A stretch of 64,000 bases of DNA from Galerina marginata (taxonomy: Eukaryota; Basidiomycota; Agaricomycetes; Agaricales; Galerinaceae), in the NCBI GenBank assembly GCA_023014335.1, contig JAECYW010000003.1, positions 2,294,001-2,358,000 on the forward strand, read 5' to 3'. Shown here piece by piece: positions 1 to 12,832 of this stretch. The number at the start of each line of letters is the position of its first letter. The first letter of the stretch is position 1. The position numbers were made by a program, and so were the translations under genes. Under the pieces are notes generated by a model. That model had not been told where the DNA came from. It saw only the letters and a list, made by a program, of their open reading frames with translations, and ran no database searches.

Positions 1-1698
1 ATAGTTTCTAGAGCAGGATTGTTATAAGCTTTGAGAGCTCCACTTTTGATCTGTCCTTTGAGTTCTCGCATAAGATCTGTATATAAAGTATCCATCGCGT
101 TTTCATCTGTCAAAAGATCAAGCTGAATAAATAGTAAGTATATATAAAAATTGAAATAAGTATTGACTGACATTAAATATTCGATTGATCCTCATTTCTG
201 CAGGATTTGCTTCATTTAAAGCAAAAGCTAGCCACTGTTTGTAGGCTATCACAAAATTATCCAGATTCAAGAGAAAATAAACAGAGGATGGATAACTTTG
301 TCGAGGAATGATGTCCGGATTTTCTTTAAAAAAGCGCAACAGCTCTTTTCCAGTTAATTTTTTATTTCCCTTTCGCTAGACATCATTAGATGTTATATTT
401 TATATCAAGAAAAAAAAAGAACAGACTGAAAATACGGGAATTTCATCCTGAGGCATCCATGCCAAAACCTCCTCTTTAGGAATCCAGGAATATACAACCA
501 AACTTAAGGATTCGATAATCTTGTTTCTTCTTAAAAGTGATATGGAAAAAGGAGCTTTGCAGTGAAGAAGCATATAACGGCTGCTCCAAAGTTCAACACT
601 TTTGGGTAGTTCCGAGTCCTAGAAACACCAATTAATTAGATTCTAAATTTAGAAAGATACTTTACCTTAACCGCTTTTCGCCAAGCTGCTTGTTTGTAGA
701 TGCCGCGCCTTACACTTCTCATCTCTCTTAAAACACTGAGCACATTCTGATAATGTTGTTCATTGGTTTCTTGCGATAGAGTGGTGTCCTATAGTTGGAT
801 AGTGTAAATAACTTATATTTATTTTTAAAATTATAAAAGTACCTTTCTAAGGGCGTAAGCTTCATCTAGAAAGGTCTTCCAGCTTAAACATTTCTTTTCC
901 CAAAAGCTTGGATTTTCCTGCAAAATTCCATTCCAAACATCGTGGTTTCGGGAAAGGATAGCCATATTGTTGAAGGCCTCAAAAGTAGTAGAAGATAAGG
1001 ATGGCTGGGGAAAGGTAGTCTTTTCAGATTGATTTGCAATTGGTTGGGGTTGTTTTTGACGTTTTCGAGGGGGTGATTGAGGATCAAAGGAAACAGATCC
1101 TGAATCAAGATCTTCTTCATAGTCAGAATCTTTGTCACTACCATCTCCAGAGACCAGGTTAAATTCAGCTGAATCCTTTTGGGATAGGAAATCATGCTCT
1201 GTGATATCTTCAAGGTAATTCAGTTGATGATGTTGTGGTTGGTTACTTCCAAACTAGCAGAATTTGAGGATAAGATTTTTGGCTGACAAGAGGATCTGAT
1301 CCCATACCTGCTTCTTATCCATAATATGTTGGAGTTGCTCCAGATATTCTATGGCTCTCTCTGGATCATACCTCTGCAAAAACTGGTTTCCAAGAAAGAA
1401 CTGCAAGAGTTCAGACACTGAAAGGTTGTCTACATCCATAGAAATGCTTCTCCTCAGCCAGGTTTTGATAGGTCCAATCTTTGATAATATAGAGTCCTTC
1501 CTCCAATCTAGAGTCCAGCAAGGTACTTACAAATTTAGGTTGATCACCAATATCTGACAACATTTTCATCTCCCAAGACACACTTGTAAATTTATCAACA
1601 GGTTTCTTTTCTAGCTCCACAAAGGAGGCTGCCAATAGGTTACCAAGCTCCTGAGAGAGGGGGGAGATAGGCAGAAGAACAGGGGTCTCACTAGCCAT
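1..1698 (-). CDS. Seven-exon gene of unknown function, 3' end beyond window
   Basis: I do not recognise the family. Reading the minus strand from ATG at 1698, exons are 1698-1531, 1478-1308, 1253-843, 788-666, 618-436, 375-172 and 122-off edge. All introns are about 45-57 nt with GT..AG ends and every junction keeps phase 0. About 460 residues are visible. The start (MASETPVLLP) is followed by a helical region, then an acidic stretch with DSDYEEDLDS and a basic PPRKRQKQP patch that could be a nuclear localisation signal. Later parts are rich in Trp, Leu and Lys (VWNGILQENPSFW, KSVELWSSRYMLLH). The intact splicing and lack of stops argue for a functional gene. It is divergent to the JmjC-like gene and inside the proposed giant Helitron, so may be cargo. 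Confidence 0.7.
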
Positions 1699-1985
1699 GA
1701 TGATGAAGATGAAGGTTAAAGCTAAGGTGCTTAAGTCAAAGTCAAAGGCGACTCATCACCAGTGACTCGTCACCGAATCAGAGTCTATGAATAGAAATAT
1801 TAGGCTTACCGGTTCTGAACTCCTAAAACAATCCTTACAGTCAACTCATGTTACTATACATTAGTCTAGAGTACTTCTAGCAACTATCTTAAGTAAATAT
1901 GCACCAACAGAAATTATCTACTAGGGCCACAGTGGCGAGGGAAGGGAAGACTTCAACATTGATCATCAAAGTCAACCTTTACAAC
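1699..1985. other. Upstream region of the minus-strand gene
   Basis: No coding region is seen. Just upstream of the ATG lies a twice-repeated GACTCrTCACC motif (about 1749-1775). It probably contains the promoter of the minus-strand gene; no clear TATA box was identified. Confidence 0.3.
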
Positions 1986-2119
1986 CTCTACAACGCAGGC
2001 GATGGAGGCAGTGCAACCACCAGGCATATCGTCAGTAGGCGGCGAAGTGAGAGGCATGGTGGGTAACCTTGACGGCGGGTACCACATCGACAAGCAAGAC
2101 CGTCAACCCGCAATGCATG

Positions 2120-2330
2120 GATGGTGGTGACTGAACAGGAGAGGGGTGGTGGGCGAGGGAAGCAGATCAAAGCAAGTTGATCACCGGTGAAACGCGAGAC
2201 CGGCAAGCCGTCCGTCGTGCATTGACCCAAACACATGTTGTTGGCCTGCGAAACATAAATGGAGGCGACAGAACAGGAGAGGAGGGGTGGTGGGCGAGCA
2301 GGCAATCAAAGCGAGTCGACCGCCAGCAAA
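2120..2330. repeat. Degenerate tandem repeat, about 135-bp period
   Basis: The segment GACTGAACAGGAGAGG followed by GGTGGTGGGCGAG at about 2128-2157 recurs as GACAGAACAGGAGAGGAGG and GGTGGTGGGCGAG at about 2267-2300. The flanking GCATTGACC and AATCAAAGC motifs also repeat. Two to three degenerate units are visible. Confidence 0.45.
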
Positions 2331-2935
2331 ACAGTTTGAGTCGAAGCAAGGCAGGGCGGTTAGAATGAGGCAAAGGATGATAGGCGGCAGCGGGGCGACT
2401 GGAAAGTCAAGACCGCCGTCGAGATTGCCGTCTGTGTTGTTAAGGGCGGTGTATATGCAAGACCGCCGTCCATGCATTGACCAAAACGCCAGCAGGATGG
2501 GGTGGTGTGGTTGATGACTCCGGTGAGCTGCGAGTCCCTGAATGCTTTGAGGTCCGAGTCAACGGGAGGGTTGTGAGGGAGCTAGCTAGATATAAGGTAA
2601 GCAGGTTTTCAAAAACGGAAACAAATTAGTACAGACCTAACGAACACAGTGTTTCATGTACAGGATGGCGTGTGCAATTCATACCGCCGCAAGAAGAACC
2701 TACGGCGGTTTCAGCATGAGCATGGGCGGTCAAGCTGGGTTGGGAAAGTAAGTAAGTATTCAAACATGAAGACAATGTAGTATGGGGTACGTACAGTCAA
2801 CATCAGCCAGGATGACGACCCGATGGGGGTCGGCTAGCAGTGAACCCCCTGCCGAGTTTGGTTTCAGGTGCTTGATACTTTCTCCACCACAGAGTCAGGC
2901 GCGGCGGCTTCGAGGTAACGGCTCTTCGGCCTCCT

Positions 2936-3996
2936 TCAGTCCTCCCGGAACTGATGAGCATTTCGCATGCCTCGTGGCGGTATCCCGGCGACGAACACGG
3001 AACTTGATGGGGAAGGTGGATGGGGAAGGTGGATGACGACCTGAGCATGAATAAAGGTAAGAAAACAAGTATTTAATACATTTAGGAGTTGGTACTTACC
3101 CGGTAATCTGGATAACAGCTCGATATTCGGCATTCGCAGATCGTCATCGAGCCCTTGAAGGTTTGACACTGATATAAAAGTTGTGGGGTGGCTAGGAAGA
3201 AGATAAGTCAGCTTTTAAACGTGAATGCAACAGATTTTTACTTACATTTAACACCTCCTACTATCCTGCATCCCTCATACCCTCCGCTCAGTATTCCGAC
3301 GACGACCCTCATTCGTGTCCTTGACGGTGGGATAGGGAATTGAACCCAGTCAACCGGTAGCAAAGCGCGGTTCGGGGCGAGACCAGGCAAGGCGAGAGCA
3401 GCGGTGGACTGCAGACCGAGGCGAGTCGATGGCCATGGTGCCGCTTCCATGCTTAGCAAGGCGAGAGTAGGGTGGGTGGGGGTGCAAAACCATGAAGCGA
3501 GGGAGTCGAGGTCAACGAGGTGATGAAGCGTCGTCCACGGTTCAGAGGCGGGTGATGGCGCTGTGCCACGTAGTGGATACGGTGCATGTGCGAGCGAGCG
3601 AGCGAGCGAGTCCGCGCCAGGCCTCCTCAAGGCTCTCCTTAACTCACTGAAAATCAATATTAAGAATTGAATCTAAAGGTAAAGTAGAGAAACAACATAC
3701 CTGGCAGGTAGCGCCGCGGGAGACAGGTGCGTGGGGTTCTTGGTGCTGAGGCGAGAGCGAGGCGAGTGGGAGGGAGGCGGCGGCGGGACGCGTGTTGAGG
3801 GGTTGGTGTAGCACCGAAGTGTCCGAGCGTGTGTATCCACGCCAGGAATCTAGGGGGTGGTTGAATAAGAGGACAGAAAAGTAAAGAAAAAACATGCACG
3901 TACCTCAAGAATCCACGAAACCGTCGCGCAGAGAACCGGTGAACACCGATAGAGGCGACATCGGATGGCCGTCACAGCCAGAGCCTTACGCCTCAT
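2936..3996 (-). CDS. Five-exon orphan ORF, 279 codons, low complexity
   Basis: From ATG at 3996 the exons are 3996-3904, 3849-3701, 3646-3246, 3191-3100 and 3040-2936; the four introns are 54, 54, 54 and 59 nt with GTACGT, GTATGT, GTAAGT and GTAAGT donors. Exon lengths sum to 840 nt with a TGA end, so the frame closes. The product starts MRRKALAVTAIRC and is rich in Arg, Pro, Ser and Leu, with no domain I recognise. High GC makes long open frames easy to get, so the spliced structure is more convincing than the protein. It may be a captured gene fragment or a non-coding transcript. Confidence 0.35.
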
Positions 3997-4530
3997 CGGG
4001 TTCGCAGAAAGGAAGCTGCAAAAAAAAGACGGCGTGGCATCCCCCCATGAGTGAGGTGCACTATCGACCCATCCGGACGGACTCGCGTGAGGAAAGAGAA
4101 GAGGCAGGCGAGGGTTATAAACCAACGCGAAGTGTCACACGACGCGTGACATCAGGTGAGGAGACCCGGCCCACATCTTGAGAGGAGGGGCTCACGGGCA
4201 GGGCGAGGGCGGGTGGTGGTTGGGGTTGAAGGCGATGTTGAACTTGCCACGTCAAGTCAATGTGTCATGTGATCAAAATTGTCAGGTGCTCGCTCAGATC
4301 ACACACATCAAAGCGCGTCGCGTCGCGTTTCGCTTGTTGATCACACACAGGGCATCTGAGAGACTCTTATGTAGTGATTTATTTACCATTTATCTTTTGG
4401 CTTAGATATACATATTGGAAACCATATATATTATTAACTACAGTAGGGACAAATACAATATCTCCTCATCTACCATTGTAAACCAGCTTCAAGCCTCTGT
4501 GGAGGCTTGGTGGATGGGCCGTAAGTCCCG

Positions 4531-4880
4531 GTGCTGTGAAAGAATGGGAGGAAAGGTCAAGGGAGGTTCGATGCACAGGCTTCAGGTGCCAGAATGCAAG
4601 TGCGCCAGCCTGGCGGTGGCGAATGGGTGCCGCGGGTGCGAAACAACGGGCGGGCAAGGTCGCGATAGGCTCGATGCACTGGCGTCGAGTCCCAGATGCT
4701 CGGGCGTGAGCATGGCGGTCGCGAATCGTCGCCGCGGGTGTGAAAGATGGACGGGCAAGGTGGCGGGAGGATTTATGAATGGGCGCCGGGTCCCAGAATG
4801 CGGGCTTTACGCACGAGCGTCGGGTCCCAGATGCGGCATGGGCCTAGCAGTCGTGAATGACTGCCGCGCGCGTGACGGGA
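4531..4880. repeat. GC-rich tandem repeat, about 102-105 bp units
   Basis: Units begin near 4531, 4636, 4738 and about 4869. Each opens with a GTGyGAAA-like motif and contains CGGGCAAGGT-like, TCCCAGATGC-like and GCCGCGGGTG-like segments. The first three spacings are about 105 and 102 bp, then about 131 bp. The reading frame through them repeats a peptide pattern, but I see no known protein. Confidence 0.5.
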
Positions 4881-6169
4881 TGGGAGTGCGCGGCCACGGG
4901 AGACGCAAAGCCCGGGCGTCGGGTTCGCGAATGCGAGGGTGTGGGCATGGGGTCCGGGCGGTCGTGAAGCAGAGGAGGTGAGCGGTACCGTGTTGCGAAA
5001 AGGCGGGGGCTTTAGCCAGTTGCTGCCCGTCGTCGTCGATGTTGCGGGTGTTGGCGACGGCATCGCGTATCAGTTGGGCCAATGGGTGGTTAGGGAGTGG
5101 TTAGGGAGTGGGTTATGGGGACGATGCAGCGGAGGGTGCTTACCTGGTGCCTTTTTCCTTATATCCTGCTGCTGTTGTCCCCACTTCCTAGGCCCGCCGT
5201 AACGCGGGACGCGAGCCAAAGCCGGTTTGTGCTGTTATCGTCCCCATTTCGAGTCACCGTCGTCGTTGTGCCTCCGCTGGGGCACAACGTGTTCGCCCGC
5301 CATCACACACCATGCTGACGGCGTATGATGGTGTGGTCGCGGTTGCGGTCGCAGCACCACATGCGATGGCGGGTGACTGAGTTGGGTGGGGGTAGATGCA
5401 CCGCCATCATTATCAGCGATGGCGGTCGGCTAGCAGGAAAGGCGGCGGAGGGCTCCCAGTACGTCGAGCTGCGAGTCGGCCCACATACCTCCAAGGGCGA
5501 GGGGCACACAACTCGAGCGGTGCAGCTTGTCGTTGCTGTTGTCGAGGTGGGTAAGGTGGGAAAGGCGGGCAAGGCGATGGCATTTGGGGCCCGGGGATCC
5601 TGCGCGGCGAGGTGAGGGGCAGAAGTGGGAGAGACACGGAGCAGAGATTCGAGAAATCATGGAAATGATGTCTCTAATTCTCCACGGTGGCGTGACATGG
5701 CGAAGCGGTCCGGAGATCACGTGGGGTTCGAATTTGAACTTCGGTTGAAGTTCAAGTTCGAACCTCACCTTGACCACCCACCACCATCTCACAGGCCCAG
5801 CACCGCAGCCACCGAACACCGCCAGGAGCGCCGGGAACCGCGACCGCACTACCAACACACCAGGTACGTAGCCAGCACCAATGCAACGTTGGTACTAGCT
5901 AACGCCCTCCACTGTCCCACAGGCCCAGCACCTACAGCCAACGAGGACTGCCAGGACGCCAGATATCACCACCTCCGCTCTGCCATAGCAAATGGCATCG
6001 AGCGTGGAGGATGCCTCCACCTCCGCCTCTGCCCTAAGACGTGGGCGCCGGCTTCTGCTCCCCCCACGTTGACCCATACGCCCCTCCTCCAAGAGATGTG
6101 GGCAGCTCTCGAACACTCGCCAACCCAACCCAATCACCATCCGTAGGCCGGCGAATACGAGTCGGAGAA

Positions 6170-6370
6170 TACGAGGCAGCGAAGGAGGCGACGAGGGCAG
6201 GCGGCGCAATGCAACCGCCCCTTCCCATCATTCTACGAAGCAGCGAGGCGAGTGGCAGGAAGCCGCCATCCCTTGTCGTTGTTCGACGGGGCAGCGAGGC
6301 GGGCGACTGCCTTCACTCGTCGTCGTTTCGACAGGGAAGCGAGGCGGGGGGTGGAAGACCCCATCCGGGT
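6170..6370. repeat. Short degenerate repeats around GCAGCGAGGCG
   Basis: AGCGAGGCG-type motifs recur at about 6177, 6241, 6292 and 6337, at about 50-65 bp spacing, within GC-rich sequence. Probably a degenerate minisatellite; nothing is known of its role. Confidence 0.35.
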
Positions 6371-7965
6371 TTGGACGTCCTCAGGCTGCTGCGATGTGGG
6401 TGACGCCGCCGCCGCCCCACCTTCTCCTCCTCCTCGAACGGCATTGACGCCGTCAACACCGACCCCACCGCCTCTGCCTGTCCGGACGATGACGTCCTTA
6501 ACGCCACCCACTACGTCCGTCCCACCGTTTCACCACCACCACACCCCTCAAACCACGTCGACGTGGATGACGCACGCCCACCACCACCGTCTCCTTGACC
6601 GACGTCAAGCACCATCACCACCGCCATCGCAAACGAGGTCGACATGTCGCAGCCCACCATATCCGCCTCTGCAAACGGCGTCAATATGCACCAACGCGGA
6701 CAGACCACCACCTCCTCAGTCGGCGAGCACGAAGGTTCGGGGATGACAAGGCGACTGCAAAGGACTGAGGATGAGGGGGAAATCCTGAAGGACCAGAAGG
6801 CGAATACGAAGGGTCGATGATGACGAGGAGGACCGTATTTCACACCAGCGCTCGTCGAACGAGGGGTCTAGTCGCACCCTATTTGCATGCGGGTACGTTC
6901 TCCCTCCACTTACATCGCGCCGTGCTGACATCCCCGCGCTCTCCTCGCATTCGCCTTTCCTCCCTCCGCAGCCTTCCTCCTGCATCCCATGTTCCAATGC
7001 CCCATTATGAACACAAGAACAACGGCGGGACGACTGAAATAGTCGAGACCGCTCTCCATGCGGCAGCGGCGGCACCTGTAATCCCCCCCGCTGGTGTCTC
7101 GACTTCCCATCTCCGCTGTAGGTGGTGTACGCACTGGTGAGTGCCCACCTCCCAAACTTTAAACCCCCTTATTAACGGTGCCCCTCCTCTCCAGATGTGG
7201 GCCGGGCTTGCCCATCTCCTCAGTCAGCGCCGAGGTCAATGACGCATGCCCACCGCGTCCCTCTCCCTCCTCTATTGTTGTCAATGCGGATTCCGCTGCC
7301 TCACCACCTGCAACATCCTCGAACAGCGTCAACGTGCCCAACCACCACCTTCACCCTCTCGAACAACGCCCAGCACCTCTACCTCCACAAATGGCGTCGA
7401 CACGCACGATGCGCAGGACACAAACACACCACCTCCGCTTTCCCAACCGTCGTCAACGTGAACGACGCCGCCTCACCACCGCCTCCCCACCTCAGCACCA
7501 CGTTCCTCACGAGGCGTCAACGTGGAGACAGCGCAGTAGCAGCATTGCAGCTGCTGTTGCTCGGATATGAGGAAGGGAGGGAGACGAATTTTCGTCTCCT
7601 TCACCTACCCACACCCGATTTGCTCTCGTCTCCCCATGCCTGCCTCCCTCGGTTTTCCCTGCTCTTCGCCACCTCAAGCCTCTCTGGACACCTCATGCCT
7701 GCCCGCCCCGCTGCTCATGCGTTGGCCCCCTATGCCCTCGCCCTCATCGTTTAGTGGTCACCTCCTGGCCTGCTTCCTCCTACGACCAACCTGTTTTGCA
7801 CCTGCTCTCCAACTCCCTGCACCTCCAGAACTGAAGTGTAGTGTAACTTAGTTATTAGTTTTTAGAATTAGAATTAGTTAGATATCAATAATAAACTATA
7901 TTATATCAAAGTCTTTTTTGGTGTGGTTTATGACCTGACCGAGGGGAGTGGCGGGCCGGAGCATG

Positions 7966-7993
7966 CCGGAGCACAGTCGCGACTCTGCTCCGG
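7966..7993. repeat. Solo imperfect 28-bp palindrome centred on TCGCGA
   Basis: CCGGAGCACAGTCG is followed by its inverse with one mismatch. The same palindrome, perfect, caps both arms of the foldback at 59183-59893. It lies about 115 bp upstream of the JmjC-like ATG and could be a remnant of that foldback family or part of the promoter. Confidence 0.6.
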
Positions 7994-8106
7994 CCCGGAT
8001 ATTCCGGGTGCCACACCGCCACCTGCCAGACGTATGGCGTGTGTTCACGTTGGTTGGTTGGTTGGTTTTGCCTCTTACCTTCCTGCTTCTTTTCTTGACG
8101 ATACCT

Positions 8107-11100
8107 ATGCAATCAACTTCTTCTGCACCTGTTTCTCAGGGTATTTCAACTCTATTGCTTAACTAAAATGGCTCCTAATTCCTTTATTGTTTAGGTCAAA
8201 CCAACCATTCCTATTCACCTAGGGTGGACTCCTTGCTGCTCGCTGCTTACCCCTGGAACACAGATAGCCTGACTGAGCCTAGTCTCTCTGATGTTTTTGA
8301 AGGACAAGGCTCTTTAAATAGATCTTTGAGGGTATGTTTCAGTCTAGAAGATCTAAAGCTTGGATTTTCTCTGATGTTTGCTTTGGTAGCGTCTAGCGCG
8401 AACTCTTGACAGTTTTGAAATCAACTTCAACGAACATTTGATTACAGGGGATGCCCTTCTTCGCCGCCATCTTCTTATACAGGATTCCAATTCTGCTGTC
8501 ACCACTCCTAGCCAGGCCTTGATAGTTTATAAAAGCGGAGGGCGTAAAACTGTCAAAGTCTATAACGATATCGTCAATTTGCTCTGTTTATACCGGATCT
8601 TAGACATCGGTGCAAAGTTGCTGGAGCGCCAATGTAATGTTCCGGTTCCACAGCACCGCAAACCCACCTTGCCTAAATTGACCTTTAGAGTGAGTTTCCC
8701 TTGTATTTTTCCTGAGTTGTATTCTGAATATTTACAGAAAAACTTGCTGAATGACTGTCAAACTATTCTCCAAGCTGCGCGCGTGAATTTTCAGAGCCAA
8801 GCTCAGCTGGAGCAACCTTATTCCCCGGATAACGTCCACGTAAACTCCATGCAGTTCCTAGGTCGTCTGGCAAAGACCGCAAGTGGGTTTCAAACCCTAT
8901 GGAACCTACAACTTGCAGCTATGCACTTGAGACACCTTTTGACTACCGAGTACACCTCAAAAAAGGCTATACCAGATCTTCCAGAAGATCTGCAGGACTT
9001 GTTTTTTCCTTCAGAGACGTAAGTAAATTTATATTTATATACAAGTCACTTTTGATCTTCAACTCTACCTCTATAGCGTCAATAATGCTTTAACGGAAGA
9101 GGAAAAGGAATTGTTCAACAAGGTTGCGGTGGACACCCAACCTGCAGGCTTTCGGCTACCCCTCCAGATAGCCTTGCTGGTATCACCAATTTTTTTACTT
9201 AGTAGCCACAAGCTGGTTTCGGCGGTATGGGACAAAGAAGAACTGCTTTGTGTAAGCATTTAACTTCAAATCCACCCTTGAAGCTATATTCTCACAAGAA
9301 AATTCAAGTTTTCCAAGGCTTTGGGAAATCAAAAGCCTGAAGTCATATCCAGCGTCGAGAAGATGATCTGGACAGCTCTATTCGATATAGCGGAAGGTTC
9401 TACACAACCTTATCTAGCTATGCGACGCCTGGTTACAGAATTACCTTGGACGGACATTGAAGATATGACCGCTTCAGAGATTGAATGGTTTAAACCTGGT
9501 ATTATTGATCTACTCTATGAACTTTTGATTATACACTAATGTTTCTTCATCTTAAGAATCCGTTAATGCAGAGTTGCCCGCCACTGGTCATAACTTTATT
9601 GTTGGCTCCGTTTCACCAAACTGGCCTATGGCATCAGTTCTACGGCCTCTACTTCCTGGCCCTATTGCCAGTGGATCTGAGCAAAGGCATAATGAAAACC
9701 AAGATGGAGAAGAAGATGCTGAACATGATGCAGATCCTGATTCTGAGGTGCCCGCGCCTGCGCCTGAGCCCGCGCCTGCTCCTGAGCCCATGCCTGCTCC
9801 TGAGCCAGAAGGTAAATTTATACTCATCTAAATGTCTCTAGATTTAACCTTAGATTATATAGAATCTACTGGAGATGCACCTGCAGGGCCTGCTGACCAG
9901 TCAGCTCTAGGAGCTGATGGTAAGTAAACCAATATTCTTTTATATGTCACTAGCTTTAACTTTACTTTCTATAGATCTTCCTGAAACTGCGGATAAGGAC
10001 CCTGCAGCTCCTGCTGATCCACCGGCGTCGCATCCTGAGGGTAAATTTAAATTTCATTTGAAGGTTGTTGATACTAAGTCTAGTCTTATTTAGAGCTGGG
10101 GAGGAAATTGCGTGAGCGCGGTAAAAAACGCCCTCTCCCAGAGCCTATTGTCAAGAAGAACCCTAAGCAGAAGAACCCCAAACGCAATACTCAGTCTAAA
10201 GGAAAGGGAAAAGGAAAAGAAAAACGCAAACCGGAACTGCTCACTTACATGCCTATTCCACTTTTCAATTTGGATGAGGATCAAAAGACGTATGTTCCCC
10301 AGGAGGAGATCGAGATGTCATTTCCTGAAGCTAAATTGGATGTGGTTACAAATCCACCCGAGGTAAGAATATATTTACCTTTAAGCTACTTTTACTAAAT
10401 CCTCTGAGATAGAGAGTCAAGATGTATGATGAAGAGAAGTCTGAAGATGTCAACGACGCAGTTCTTTATGATGCTTTTGGCCGGCCCACTATTGTCCATC
10501 CAACCTTTCACGTAAGTCTCATTTCCGGTAATATGACCTAAGATATCTGACTATGGAATTATCACTTCAGAACAAAACTGACGCTCAGAACTTTTATGGG
10601 CTTCTCAAAGCTGTGGAGTCTTGTTATGTCAATGGCAAGCCTCGACACACGCAGAAAGGAGTCTATAGTAACTTCCTTATCATGGATGAAAAGGAGTACA
10701 AGGAATTGGAGCCCGAAGCTGTCCAGGATCGAGTTCGCCACAAACAGCTAGTTCTGACTAATTGCGAGATGTCAGACATTGAATTTACCCAGCGCTCTCT
10801 CAGCACCATAGGCTCTCTCTCCTCACCACTTTGTATCCACGGTAAGCTCAATGATCTTTCTGGTTGAACAAGTACTAACTATTTGTTAGATCATTCGGTC
10901 GTTAGCAAGAATCCTAACGATTGTCATCACACCGGAAACCTGCAGCAGATCCTGGATTGCATTGACCAGGGTGATAAAGGTAAAATCTTGAACGTCTTGG
11001 ACATTCCCAACACCACCGCTCCTCTTCCAATTACCGGGTACTCTTCTGAGCTTATAGCTTGGAATGCTACTGGCTCTGATCTTTTCTGCCATCGCCAAAC

Positions 11101-12662
11101 CGAGCACTTCCCTAATGGTGATATGTCGTGGTATCTCATTGGTCTTAGCGGCGCCTTACATCTTGGCCACATTGATAGTGATGGCCAGGGTACTGTTATT
11201 GAGGTCAGGAACCGCGACGGCGCCAAGTTTTGGATGAAGGCCACAAGGAAAGAACTTGCCAAGATCAGTGAAAACCCAGAAGCAGATCGAGCCGCGGCTT
11301 TATTGGAGCTAGCAAACGTCAATCTCTTTCTTCAATTCCCTTTGGAGTTACCCAATTTGGATTACTGGATTTTGGAAGGCATATTGTTGACTCACAAAAC
11401 TCGCCTGTAAGTTTTTCTCTATTTAGCTATAACTTGTTTATTGACCCCAGATTTCTAGGGTAATGGGTCCTGACTGCCCTCACTGGGTTTATACCCCATT
11501 TCACACTATCTGCTCGGGTGGTCACTATATAGCTTCCTCAACTATCCAGGATACAATGATTGGTCTCATTCACGCTTTCATGTTGGATAGCTACATTTCC
11601 AACACCAACCATACGCCCACTCGCATCCTGCTTTGCCGGCTTGCCTCGCTTTATTATCAAGGTTTGGTAAAGAAGAAGTATAAGCGATATGGTTAGCCTT
11701 TCAGTTTATATTTTTTTCTCTGCTTAATATCATTTTAATTACAGAGGTCACGCATGCCCACCTTTTTGATTTTGAAAGCTTTGCTTCCGTCCTTGACCTG
11801 ATGGCCTTCTGCAATCTTATTATTTTCATCAACGTCCTCGACTTCCAAACCTACATGTTCAACAAATATATCGCGGTCAATGATATCAAGCACCTCTCTC
11901 AAGAACGTCTCGCAGCTATCGAAGCCTTTGACCACAACTCGGTTCCTCCAAAGGATCGCATGCGCTATCAAAATGCTAGAGGCCAGGCTTACGCTCTTAT
12001 CGACTGGCTTTTTAAGGCGGTTGATATCATCGATCTTCAAACCAAGCAGCCTGTCGAGGATCCTCGTACTTCTTTATGGATCCCATATATTGCTCAGCAG
12101 GCTTCAGCTCTTCTCGTTTACAAGAACAAAGCCGAGCAGGATAAACTCAAAGGTGCCAAAGGATGTACACCAGCAACTCTTAAGCGTCAGATCCTGCTTT
12201 GTTTTCAGGAGTCCTATCTTGAAGAGCCTGTGAATGCTGCTATTGAAGCTAAATGTGAAGTTTTCACATTCTTGGAGCCACATAGGTATAAGGCCACACT
12301 ACGAGATGATTTGAAGTCTGCTTTACGTGAGTCCATACTATCTTTTTATATTTAAATTATATTGATAAGTTGTATTTCTAGTCCGACGCGATCCTTTCAA
12401 GTGGGGTGCAACTGAAGGTGATAGAAAGTTTCACTTGGGTGATATCAAAGGGTGGTCACTTTCACCTGAAGCTATGGAAGAGGCTTACTTGACCGCTCGC
12501 GATATGGAACCTGAGCAGCCAGTGGATCAAGATGCGCAAGAGCAAGAGCCAGAGCCAGAGGAAGAGGAAGAGCCAGAGGTACCTGTAAGACCTTCAAAGC
12601 GCCGCAAGACAAACATCATACCTTCCCCTCCAGCCTCACATTCCGTATCGCCTGAAGTATAG
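8107..12662 (+). CDS. JmjC-like (cupin-fold dioxygenase-like) protein, 15 exons, 1264 aa
   Basis: Exons: 8107-8140, 8195-8331, 8390-9018, 9077-9251, 9309-9498, 9557-9811, 9863-9919, 9975-10040, 10094-10362, 10413-10511, 10571-10841, 10890-11406, 11459-11691, 11745-12326, 12382-12662. They sum to 3795 nt and all phases close, which supports the model and the ATG at 8107. The first third has no domain I know. Exons 6-9 are acidic/proline (PAPAPEPAPAPE) then strongly basic (KGKGKGKEKRK). Near residue 821 is HLGHIDSDGQGT, a candidate HxD iron-binding pair, and near 922 GGHY, the candidate distal His, in the context (WYLIGLSGALH, CSGGHYIASSTIQDT) typical of fungal JmjC-like proteins. JmjC enzymes are Fe(II)/2-oxoglutarate dioxygenases, many of them histone demethylases; the substrate here is unknown. 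The tail has a KRRK nuclear signal. Same strand as the helicase, 170 bp upstream. Confidence 0.72.
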
Positions 12663-12832
12663 CTACCGCATTTGTATTATCACGACTTGTATATAATTTT
12701 CTTTGTTTGACAATTATTTATACATGACATCAGATCCAAACAAACAAATATCAACCAAAGTTGAAAGTTGAACTTTGGACGTCCATCCTTCTTGCTCCTT
12801 ACCACCACCTATCAACTCTATCTCCAGCTCCA

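Larger units (their letters stand above)
1990..7850. other. GC-rich, intron-bearing block inside the giant element
   Basis: The block is visibly GC-rich, in sharp contrast with the AT-rich helicase gene downstream. It carries intron-like segments on both strands. Minus strand: 3903-3850, 3700-3647, 3245-3192 and 3099-3041. Plus strand: 5864-5922, about 6893-6971 and 7137-7194, each with CTAAC/CTGAC/TTAAC-like branch motifs and a pyrimidine tract. Open frames are low-complexity (Pro, Arg, Ser, His) and resemble no family I know. The right side ends in an AT-rich tail with AATAAAC near 7892. It may be captured host genes or long spliced RNAs. Apart from the minus-strand model listed separately, I see no credible protein. 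Confidence 0.45.

Noticed and set aside
7178..7851. Long open frames in the GC-rich block (Pro/His/Ser/Arg rich)
   Set aside because: High GC makes stops rare; several overlapping frames are open at once and none resembles a protein.
12761..12832. Helicase start at 12761
   Set aside because: The codon is TTG; the first ATG in frame is 12833.
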